A stretch of DNA of 64,000 bases from CAVVAL01 sp963742725 (GTDB taxonomy: Bacteria; Actinomycetota; Actinomycetes; Mycobacteriales; Cryptosporangiaceae), in assembly GCA_963742725.1 (NCBI GenBank), contig CAVUMX010000004.1, positions 1,095,317-1,159,316 on the forward strand, read 5' to 3'. The notes under the pieces were generated by a model. The model saw only the letters and a list, made by a program, of their open reading frames with translations. It searched no databases and had not been told where the DNA came from. The translations under genes were made by a program, and so were the position numbers. Shown here in pieces: positions 15,765 to 23,121 of this stretch. The number at the start of each line of letters is the position of its first letter. The first letter of the stretch is position 1.

Positions 15765-16532
15765 ATGGGGACTCTGGACGGACAGACGGCGCTCGTCACC
15801 GGCGGCAGCCGCGGCATCGGCCGGGCGGTGGCGCTGCGACTGGCCCGCGACGGCGCGCTCGTCGCGGTGCACTACGGGCGCAACGCCGAGGCCGCGGCCG
15901 GCGTGATCGACGAGATCCAGCGCGAGGGCGGACGGGCGTTCGCCGTCGAATCGCTGCTCGGCGAGCCGGGCGACGTCGAACGGCTGTGGGAGCGGTTCGA
16001 CGCCGGACTGGCCGCCGCCGGAGCGGACGCGGGGCTGGACATCCTCATCAACAACGCCGCGATCGTCACCTCCGGCGACATCAACACCGTCACGCCCGAG
16101 GAGTTCGACGCGCTGTTCGCCGTCAACGTGAAGGCGCCGTTCTTCCTGCTCCAGCAGGGCCTCGACCGGCTGCGGCGCGGCGGGCGGATCGTGAACATCT
16201 CCTCCGGCGTCACCCGGATCGCGTACCCGCAGATCGTCGCCTACTCGATGACCAAGGGGGCGCTCAACACGTTCAGCCTCACCATGGCGAAGGCCCTGGG
16301 GGAGCGCGGCATCACGGTGAACTCGGTGGCGCCCGGCATCGTCCACACGGACGCCAACGCGTCCTGGCTCCGCGACAACCCGGCCGCCGAAGCGGAAGCG
16401 GCCGCCGTCTCGGCGTTCAACCGCGTCGGCCAGCCGGCCGACATCGCCGACGTCGTGGCGTTCGTCGTCTCGGGCGACGCGCGCTGGGTCACCGGCCAGT
16501 ACGTCGACGCGACCGGCGGCTCCCAGCTTTAG
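15765..16532 (+). CDS. Short-chain dehydrogenase/reductase (SDR)
   Basis: 255 residues, classical SDR: cofactor motif TGGSRGIG, NNAAI, active-site Ser region VNISSGVTRIAYPQ and the Y-x-x-x-K motif YSMTK, then SVAPGIVHTD and a C-terminal VTGQYVDATGGSQL. NAD(P)H-dependent oxidoreductase with unknown substrate. Divergent partner of the TetR regulator, so probably induced by its substrate. Ends 2 bp from the stop of the DUF4143 ATPase. Confidence 0.9.
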   Translation: MGTLDGQTALVTGGSRGIGRAVALRLARDGALVAVHYGRNAEAAAGVIDEIQREGGRAFAVESLLGEPGDVERLWERFDAGLAAAGADAGLDILINNAAIVTSGDINTVTPEEFDALFAVNVKAPFFLLQQGLDRLRRGGRIVNISSGVTRIAYPQIVAYSMTKGALNTFSLTMAKALGERGITVNSVAPGIVHTDANASWLRDNPAAEAEAAAVSAFNRVGQPADIADVVAFVVSGDARWVTGQYVDATGGSQL

Positions 16533-16534
16533 TG

Positions 16535-17782
16535 CTAGGGAGCTGGCGCGGACCAGAGCGCTGAGATCGGCAGGCACGCCAGCCCTGGTCCGAAACTCAG
16601 CGACTCCGGTCCGCAGTAGAGGACGTACCCGGCGCGGAACCGGTCGCCGAGGCGCCGCTGGAGGAGGCGTAGGCCCCGGAAGTCGTCGGTACGGACCGTC
16701 TCGCTGGCCTTGACCTCGACGCCGATGATCTGGCCTGCGTTGTCCTCCAGTACTCCGTCCACTTCGTACTGGTCCCGATCCCGGTAGTGGTAGAGCCGGG
16801 CGGAAGTCCGTGACCACGTGAGCTGCCGGGCGATCTCGCCCAGGGCGAAGTTCTCCATCAGGCCGCCGACCGGCGCGTCGGTCGCCGTGCCTGTGCTGAG
16901 GTACGCCGCGAGTCCGGTGTCGACGAACATGATCTTCGGTGTGGCGACCGCCCGTGCTGTGGCGTTCGCCGACCACGCTGGTACCCGCCGGACGACGTAG
17001 ATCGTCTCGAGGATCTCTATGTAGCTCCGGACCGTCGGCGCGGACAGGCGCAGCTCGCTGGCGAGCCGGTTCATGCTCAACAGGCCGCCTGTCTGGGCGG
17101 CGAGCAGGGACAGGAGCCGCCTCATGTCGGTCGCACGCTCGATGTCCGCGACCTGTTTGACGTCCCGTGCGAGAACGTCGGCGATATAGCCGTCGAAGAA
17201 CCTGTCGCGGCGCCGTGTGGCCTCCCGCCGGACCGCCTCGGGGTATCCGCCGCGGACGGCCCTCGCGAGGTAGTCCTTCCGCCGCAGCGCCGGTTCGTCG
17301 AGCCTGAGCTCGGAACCGTGGGTGAACGCCGCGTCCACGAACCCGTCAGGAGTGCCGTCGATCTCGCCTTGCGACAGCGGCCACAGCTCGATCGTCTCGG
17401 ACCGGCCCGGGAGGGCGTCGGGGAGTTGCCGCAACCCCAGCAGGCGGGCCGAGCCGGTCAGGAGGAACCGTCCGGGTCGTGGCTCGCGGTCCACCAGGTG
17501 CTTGATCGACAGCCACAGGTCCGGCACGCGTTGGACCTCGTCGATGAGCATCAGGCCGTCATGCCGGACGAACGCTTCGGGGTCTTCCGTGGCCGCCGAT
17601 CGGGTGGCCGGGTTGTCCAGGAATCGGGTGATTCCATCCCCGGACTGTCGCAGGACGACTTCGGCGAGCGTGCTCTTGCCGACCTGGCGGGCACCGTTCA
17701 CGACCACGACGCGCGTGTCACTCAGAGCCTCGACGACCCGTCGTGTCGCCCGGCGCGGCAGGAGCTCGGTGGCCTTTCTCAT
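16535..17782 (-). CDS. AAA ATPase with DUF4143 domain
   Basis: 415 residues. N-terminal AAA_14 ATPase with Walker A NGARQVGKST and Walker B GLMLIDEVQRVPD; C-terminal DUF4143 domain with MNRLASELRLSAPTVRSYIEILETIYVV (winged-helix look) and a nuclease-like tail Y-E-V-D-G-V-L ... IGVEVKASE resembling PD-(D/E)XK. These ATPases are widespread singletons with unclear role, sometimes suspected in mobile or defence contexts. ATG 17782 lies seven bases after TACGCT, so leaderless expression is possible. Four 23-bp direct repeats lie upstream (17801-17885) and may be its operator. Confidence 0.85.
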   Translation of the reverse strand: MRKATELLPRRATRRVVEALSDTRVVVVNGARQVGKSTLAEVVLRQSGDGITRFLDNPATRSAATEDPEAFVRHDGLMLIDEVQRVPDLWLSIKHLVDREPRPGRFLLTGSARLLGLRQLPDALPGRSETIELWPLSQGEIDGTPDGFVDAAFTHGSELRLDEPALRRKDYLARAVRGGYPEAVRREATRRRDRFFDGYIADVLARDVKQVADIERATDMRRLLSLLAAQTGGLLSMNRLASELRLSAPTVRSYIEILETIYVVRRVPAWSANATARAVATPKIMFVDTGLAAYLSTGTATDAPVGGLMENFALGEIARQLTWSRTSARLYHYRDRDQYEVDGVLEDNAGQIIGVEVKASETVRTDDFRGLRLLQRRLGDRFRAGYVLYCGPESLSFGPGLACLPISALWSAPAP

Positions 17783-17800
17783 GGTCGCGAGCGTACCGCC

Positions 17801-17885
17801 GACCTTACATCTGCCGAAAGAGTGACTTTACATCTGCCGGAGCCAGTGCTTTACATCTGCCGAGCGGGTGACCTTACCTCTGCAG
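17801..17885. repeat. Four 23-bp-period iterons upstream of the DUF4143 ATPase
   Basis: GACCTTACATCTGCCG (17801), GACTTTACATCTGCCG (17824), TGCTTTACATCTGCCG (17847) and GACCTTACCTCTGCAG (17870) are spaced exactly 23 bp. The 12-bp core TTACATCTGCCG is identical in three, degenerate in the fourth, which lies at the kinase gene end. Confidence 0.85.
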
Positions 17886-17888
17886 TGT

Positions 17889-19481
17889 TCACGGCGGGCA
17901 GATGTGGTACTTCGTCGTGTCGGCGGGGTCGTCGATCACCTCGTACGTCTCCGAGACCTGGTGCCCGCCGGCGTAGCTGAGCTTCACCTTGACGCGGAAT
18001 CCGTTGAGGTCGAGGTCGTAGTCGGCCGACTCCTTGTCGACGGTGTAGCTGGTGAGCCGCCCTTCGCCGGCGTGGCTGCCCAGGTAGGCCTCCAGCGTGG
18101 TGCGTTTCTTCGCCTCCGGGCAGAGCCGCTCGTAGGACTCGGTGTACCGCTGCCGCTGCACGTTCTCGAAGTAGTCGCCGAGGGCGGTCAGGGCGTCGTC
18201 GCGGTCGAGCGACATGCCGAAGTAGGCCACGCCGCCGACCGATCCGACACAACCGAGGCAGATGACGAGCAGGACGATGATCGCCGTCCACGCCACGGTC
18301 CGACCCGATCGCGGGCGGGGCCGGGGCCGGGGCGGGGCCGCGGTAGGCCCGCCGAACGGCGGTATCGAGCTGTTCGGCTGGTACGCGCGCGGCGGCGGCG
18401 TGCTCGTCGCGAACATAGGGCCGGCCAGCGGCGGCATGGTCGGCGCGGGTCCGGGCTGGGGGAACTGCCCCGGCGCCATCCCGGGCGGAACGGGCCGGGG
18501 CGGGCTGGAGGTCGGGGTCTGGGGCGCTCCCGGCGACACCGGCCCGGGCGGAGCCGAGACGTGCGCGGCCGCAGGCGCCCCGGAGACAGGCAGATCGGAG
18601 CCGGGCGGGCTGGAGACTGGCGGGCCGGAAACCGGCCCGGGCATGCCGGAAACCGGCCGGCCGCCGCCCGACTCCGCGTGCACGAGCAGGTCGAGCAGGT
18701 GCTGCGCGGACGGGCGCTCGTGCGGGTGCTTGCTGAGCGCCCGCCGGACGAGGTCGACGAGCTGCGGGTCGAGTCCGTCGAGGTCGGCGTCGCCGTAGAC
18801 GACCCGGTACAGGACCGCCTCGGCGGACTTGCCGAACGGCTGCCGCCCCGTGCCCGCGAACGCCATGACGGCGCCCCACGCGAAGATGTCCGCGGCGGGC
18901 GTGATCGGCTCACCACGGAACTGCTCGGGCGCCATGTAGGACGGCGAGCCGATGTACTGGCCGGTCCGGGTGAAGCCGGAGACGGCGTCGGCGGCGCGCG
19001 CGATGCCGAAGTCGATGACCCGGGGGCCGAACCGGGACAGCAGCACGTTCGCCGGCTTGAGGTCGCGGTGGACGATGCCGGCGCCGTGGATGGCGGTGAG
19101 CGCACTGGCCATGCCGACGCCGAGCGCGTGCAGCTGCGATCCGGACAGCGGCCCGTGCTGCGCGACGACCGCCGACACGGTCGGGCCGTCGATGAACTCG
19201 GTGACGATGTACGGCGGGTTGGCGTCCGTGTCGGAGTCGAGGATCGGCGCGGTGCTGAACCGGGCGACCTTGCGCGCCAGCTCGACCTCGGACCGGAACC
19301 GCTCGCGGAACTCGTCGTGGGAGGCCAGGTGCGGGTGGATGACCTTGAGCGCGACCTTCACCTCGGACGCGTTCTCGCCCAGGTACACGACGCCCATACC
19401 GCCGTGACCGAGGCGACGGAGCAGGCGGTACTCGCCGAGCTGGTCCGGGTCGTCGGACCTCAGCGGCTGGCCTGGCGTCAT
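17889..19481 (-). CDS. Membrane-bound Ser/Thr protein kinase with DUF4878-like ectodomain
   Basis: 530 residues. Kinase domain about 17-265: GHGGMGVVYLG loop, VALKVI (Lys), HRDLKPANVLL, DFGIA, MAPEQ. A long Pro/Ser/Gly-rich juxtamembrane linker (about 270-390) precedes one membrane helix (AWTAIIVLLVICLGCVGSVGGVAYF) and an extracellular domain of about 105 residues ending YHICPP. That ectodomain resembles the one in the protein at 4788-5399. The kinase probably senses an extracellular cue and phosphorylates cytoplasmic proteins. Start ATG 19481 has GAGG eight bases upstream and TAGTCT further up. Confidence 0.88.
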   Translation of the reverse strand: MTPGQPLRSDDPDQLGEYRLLRRLGHGGMGVVYLGENASEVKVALKVIHPHLASHDEFRERFRSEVELARKVARFSTAPILDSDTDANPPYIVTEFIDGPTVSAVVAQHGPLSGSQLHALGVGMASALTAIHGAGIVHRDLKPANVLLSRFGPRVIDFGIARAADAVSGFTRTGQYIGSPSYMAPEQFRGEPITPAADIFAWGAVMAFAGTGRQPFGKSAEAVLYRVVYGDADLDGLDPQLVDLVRRALSKHPHERPSAQHLLDLLVHAESGGGRPVSGMPGPVSGPPVSSPPGSDLPVSGAPAAAHVSAPPGPVSPGAPQTPTSSPPRPVPPGMAPGQFPQPGPAPTMPPLAGPMFATSTPPPRAYQPNSSIPPFGGPTAAPPRPRPRPRSGRTVAWTAIIVLLVICLGCVGSVGGVAYFGMSLDRDDALTALGDYFENVQRQRYTESYERLCPEAKKRTTLEAYLGSHAGEGRLTSYTVDKESADYDLDLNGFRVKVKLSYAGGHQVSETYEVIDDPADTTKYHICPP

Positions 19482-19525
19482 CCCCTACACCTCACGGACG
19501 GGGAGACTATCCGAGTTGGCCAGTG

Positions 19526-22159
19526 TCATCGGACATGCGCCCGGTCGAGGGCGATCGCGCCGATCACCCTGTGTACGGACAGTCCGCCCAGCTTCGCGCC
19601 GCGTAGTGACAGTTGGCGTGCGTCGTAGAACGGCACGGCCGGGACGTGCTCGCGGAGCAGCCGCTCGTCGAGGTCGGCGTAGCCGCGTGCCGCCGACGCG
19701 CGGTCCGGCTGGTGCTGGAGTCCCCGGATCTGCTGGTTGATCGACGCCTCCGAGAAGTGCGCGTAGTTGGTTCCGGCCGCGGCGCCGGAGAAGAGGTGAG
19801 GGAAAATGCCGCTGGCGTCCGGGATGTCCGGTCCCCAGGCCACCAGGTACAGGTCGTACCCGCTCGTCGCGTCGCCGATGCGGCGGTAGTAGTCGCCGGT
19901 CACGGTCGAGGTGCGGACCGTGAATCCCGCGTCGGTGAGCGCACGGGACAGGTAGGCGGCGAGCCGCTGCTCGGCCGGGCCGATGCCGGCGGCGTACGTC
20001 AGCGTGGGGCGCCGGCCGTCCAGGAGCCGCCGGGCCAGCGCGGGGTCGCCGGTAACCCCGACCCCCAGACCCTCATGCGGACGGTGCCCCGGAACCACCG
20101 CTGATACCAGCGAGCCGGTCACCGTCCCGGCGGAGGCGCCCCGGTACACGGCGAGCGCCTCCTTCCGGTTGATCGCCGCCGCGATGGCCCGGCGGATCGT
20201 GACGTCCGTCACGGTGGTGGTGTTGATCGCCAGGAACCGGTTGAACGGCGTCGTGCCGTCGACGGTCCGCGCACGGGCCTCGGCGGACAGGCCCTCCACG
20301 CGGTCCGGCGGGACGCTGTCCCATCCGAACGCCGTCTCGCCGCCCGACAGCAGCCGGTCGGTCGCATCGGTGACGCCGAACTCGAACACCCAGCGTTCCG
20401 GGTACGCCGTCCGGATCGGGTCGGTGCGGGGGTCCCACTGCTTGTTCCGGACGAGCTCCAGCCGCTTCGCCGAGTCCTTGCCGATCCGGTACGGGCCGGA
20501 CGCCACGATCGCGCGGTCGTAGTCGGCGCGCAGGTCCTTCGCCGCCGGGACGGGCGCGGTCGTGCCCAGCGCCGCGACCATCGGCATCTCCGGATGCGGC
20601 TCGGCGAACGCGAACGTGATCGTGGCGCCGGAGACGGTGACCCCGGGCGGCAGCTCGCCCGGCGCGCGGTACGGACCCGGCCACTTCGTGCCGGCGGCGA
20701 GCCAGCTCGACAGCTCGGTGGGGCCGCCGGTGATCTCGGGGGCGAACGTCCGCGCGACCCCGTACGCGACGTCGGCGGCGGTGATCGGCGTGCCGTCCTC
20801 GTACCGGAGTCCGCGGCGGAGCGTGTACGCCCACGTCTTGCCGCCGTCGCTGGTCCGGCCGGTGTCGGTGGCGAGGTCGCCGACCAGCCGGAGCCTGCCG
20901 TCGCCGTCATCCACGTAGCCGGTCAACGTGCGGTAGAGCAGTGCGGTGCCGACCGACATCGCGTCCCGCTCGTGCGCGCGCTGGGGGTCGAGGTGGTCCC
21001 AGCGGGCGGAGCGCAGGCCCGTGAGGGTGCCGCCCTGCTTCGCGCCGGGCACGGGCGCGGCCGGCCCGGACGCCCAGTCGTCGAACCGGATCGGCGCCAC
21101 GGCCGACGCCGCTACCGGCCGCTTCCCCGCCGGGCGTTCGCGAGCTGGGCGTTCGTGGGCTGGGCGTTCGTGGGCAGGGGCCAGCAGGGCCGCCGCGACA
21201 ACGACGGCGACGATGCCCGCCGCCACCCCACCGGCCATCAACCCTCGCCGCCACCACAGGCCCCGCTCGTGGCCGCCACCCGCCCCGGCCGCGCCCGGCG
21301 CGCTCACGCCGCCCGCCCCGCTCACGCCGCCCGCGCCGGCACCCGCCGAGGCCGCGCCGCCCGAAACAGTGCTGGCGGGTTCCGCGCCGCGCATGAGCGT
21401 GTCGAGGAGTTCCTGGGCCGTCGGCCGGGTGGCGGGATCCTTCCGCAGGGTCGTCCGGACGATGTCGAGCAGGTCGGCGTCGAGCCCGTCCAGGTCGGCG
21501 TCGCCGTGCAGGACCCGGTACGCGAGGGAGTCGGTGTTTGCGCCGAACGGCGGACGTCCGGTGCCGGCGAAGGCGATCACCGCACCCCACGCGAACACGT
21601 CCGTGGCGGGTGTGACCGGTTCGCCCCGGATCTGCTCCGGCGCCATGTAGGACGGCGACCCGATGATCTGGCCGGTCAGGGTGACGGCGTCCACGTCGGC
21701 GGCGCGGGCGATGCCGAAGTCGATGACCCGGGGGCCGACCCGGGACAGCAGGACGTTCGCCGGCTTGAGGTCACGGTGGACGATGCCCGCGCGGTGGATC
21801 GCCGTCAGCGCGCCGGCCACCCCGATCCCGAGCGCGTGGAGCTGCGATCCGGGCAGCGGACCGGTGTCGGCGACGGCCGCCGAGAGCGTCGGCCCGTCGA
21901 TGTACTCGGTGACGACGTACGGCTGGTCGGCCTCGGTGTCGGCGTCCAGGATCGGTGCCGTGCAGAACCGGGCCACCCGGCGCGCGAGCGCCACCTCGGA
22001 CCGGAACCGCGCGCGGAACTCCGGCACGTCGGCCAGGTGCGGGCGGATGACCTTGATGGCGACCTGCCGCCCGGTCTCGTCCTCGGCCAGGTGGACGACG
22101 CCCATGCCGCCCTCGCCGAGCTGCCGCACGAGGCGGTACCGCCCGAGCTCCCCCGTCAC
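19526..22159 (-). CDS. Ser/Thr protein kinase fused to an extracellular family-5 solute-binding domain
   Basis: 877 residues. Kinase domain about 6-260 (GEGGMGVVHLA, VAIKVI, HRDLKPANVLL, DFGIA, MAPEQ), Ala/Gly-rich linker, one membrane helix (GLMAGGVAAGIVAVVVAAALLAP, about 305-327), then a region with HERPA repeats and a complete SBP_bac_5 domain (about 365-860): LTGLRSARWDHLDPQRAHE, WAYTLRRGLRYEDGTPITAADVAYG, FNRFLAINTT. The outside domain would bind oligopeptides or similar ligands and signal through the kinase. GTG 22159 sits six bases after TACCCT (22166-22171), so leaderless. Tandem with a second kinase downstream (44 bp), likely recent paralogues in their kinase halves. Confidence 0.88.
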   Translation of the reverse strand: MTGELGRYRLVRQLGEGGMGVVHLAEDETGRQVAIKVIRPHLADVPEFRARFRSEVALARRVARFCTAPILDADTEADQPYVVTEYIDGPTLSAAVADTGPLPGSQLHALGIGVAGALTAIHRAGIVHRDLKPANVLLSRVGPRVIDFGIARAADVDAVTLTGQIIGSPSYMAPEQIRGEPVTPATDVFAWGAVIAFAGTGRPPFGANTDSLAYRVLHGDADLDGLDADLLDIVRTTLRKDPATRPTAQELLDTLMRGAEPASTVSGGAASAGAGAGGVSGAGGVSAPGAAGAGGGHERGLWWRRGLMAGGVAAGIVAVVVAAALLAPAHERPAHERPARERPAGKRPVAASAVAPIRFDDWASGPAAPVPGAKQGGTLTGLRSARWDHLDPQRAHERDAMSVGTALLYRTLTGYVDDGDGRLRLVGDLATDTGRTSDGGKTWAYTLRRGLRYEDGTPITAADVAYGVARTFAPEITGGPTELSSWLAAGTKWPGPYRAPGELPPGVTVSGATITFAFAEPHPEMPMVAALGTTAPVPAAKDLRADYDRAIVASGPYRIGKDSAKRLELVRNKQWDPRTDPIRTAYPERWVFEFGVTDATDRLLSGGETAFGWDSVPPDRVEGLSAEARARTVDGTTPFNRFLAINTTTVTDVTIRRAIAAAINRKEALAVYRGASAGTVTGSLVSAVVPGHRPHEGLGVGVTGDPALARRLLDGRRPTLTYAAGIGPAEQRLAAYLSRALTDAGFTVRTSTVTGDYYRRIGDATSGYDLYLVAWGPDIPDASGIFPHLFSGAAAGTNYAHFSEASINQQIRGLQHQPDRASAARGYADLDERLLREHVPAVPFYDARQLSLRGAKLGGLSVHRVIGAIALDRAHVR
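21132..21176 (-). repeat. 15-bp tandem repeat coding for HERPA/RERPA units
   Basis: Three 15-bp copies (21132, 21147, 21162), the second and third nearly identical, encode the pentapeptide repeats just outside the membrane helix of the kinase fusion. Confidence 0.8.
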
Positions 22160-22242
22160 GCGGCCAGGGTAGCGGCAGCCCGCAGCTCCCACGCAGGCGA
22201 GGAGACAGCGGGCCGTGGCCGCCGTCCGCCCGTCCGCCCGAG

Positions 22243-22293
22243 TTTCGGACTTTTGAGGGTCGCGCCGGCCGCGGAACCCTCAAAAGTCCGAAA
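22243..22293. repeat. Palindromic element, copy 2 (18-bp arms)
   Basis: TTTCGGACTTTTGAGGGT (22243-22260) pairs with its exact complement at 22276-22293 around a 15-nt loop. The inner 17 bases of the arms equal copy 1 at 12899-12947. Here it lies between divergent genes, so it cannot serve as a simple terminator for both. Confidence 0.85.
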
Positions 22294-22343
22294 GTGGGGG
22301 GCAGTGGCGTGAGGAGGGCGGCCGGGCCTGCGAGGATTAGCGG

Positions 22344-23012
22344 GTGAAGGTCGATATCTACAGCGATGTGGTCTGTCCGTGGTGCTACCTGGGTGCGCGC
22401 CGGTTCGCCGAGGCGGTCGCCGGGTTCACCGGTGCGGAGGTCGAGGTCGCGTTCAAGCCGTTCCAGCTCGATCCGTCGTCGCCGCCGGAGCCGGTGCCGA
22501 CGCCGGTGGCGCTGGCCGCGAAGTTCGGGTCCGAAGCCGACGCGGAGCGGGCGATGTCGCACGTCACGGGCGTCGCCGCCGAGGACGGCATCCAGCTGGA
22601 CCAGCCCAACGCGCTCACGGTGAACACGTTCACCGCGCACCGGGTGATCTGGCTGGCCGGGCAGAAGGGCATCCAGGCCGACATGGTCGAACGGCTCTTC
22701 GCCGCGCACCACACCGAGGGCGCCGACCTGGCCGACCACGCCACGCTGGACCGTCTCGCCGCCGAGGTGGGCCTGCCCGGGGTGGCGGAGTTCCTGGCCG
22801 GCGACGGTGGCGTGGAGGAGGTCAAGGAGGAGATCGGGGAGGCCCGTGCGGTCGGTATCGACTCCGTTCCGACCTATGTTTTCGACGAGCGCTGGGCCGT
22901 GTCCGGAGCACAGCCCGTCGCGGTGTTTGCCCAGCTCCTGGAGCAGGTGGCGGACGCCACGATCGGCGCTACGGCAGGTGGATGTTGCGGCGGAGGATGC
23001 TGCGGGTCCTGA
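22344..23012 (+). CDS. DsbA-family (FrnE-like) thiol-disulfide oxidoreductase
   Basis: 222 residues, thioredoxin fold with a helical insertion: N-terminal VDIYSDVVCPWCYLGARRF carries the CPWC active site, and GIDSVPTYVFDERWAVSGAQP the cis-Pro loop. No signal peptide, so cytoplasmic like FrnE. The C-terminus ends in a Gly/Cys cluster (GGCCGGGCCGS) that could bind metal or form mixed disulfides. Likely a protein or small-molecule disulfide isomerase/reductase in oxidative stress. GTG 22344 follows GAGGA by seven bases. Confidence 0.87.
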   Translation: MKVDIYSDVVCPWCYLGARRFAEAVAGFTGAEVEVAFKPFQLDPSSPPEPVPTPVALAAKFGSEADAERAMSHVTGVAAEDGIQLDQPNALTVNTFTAHRVIWLAGQKGIQADMVERLFAAHHTEGADLADHATLDRLAAEVGLPGVAEFLAGDGGVEEVKEEIGEARAVGIDSVPTYVFDERWAVSGAQPVAVFAQLLEQVADATIGATAGGCCGGGCCGS

Positions 23013-23121
23013 ATCGGTGAAGTGAGGTATGACGGCGTGTGTCTGCTCACAGCGGCAACCGTAATCAGGGCCGGGGCACATAGCCTTCGGCCATTCCACC
23101 GCGACGAGGGGTGACGAGGCC

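Noticed and set aside
17801..17885. Iterons as a CRISPR array
   Set aside because: Period of 23 bp leaves only 7-11 bp between cores, no spacers and no cas genes.
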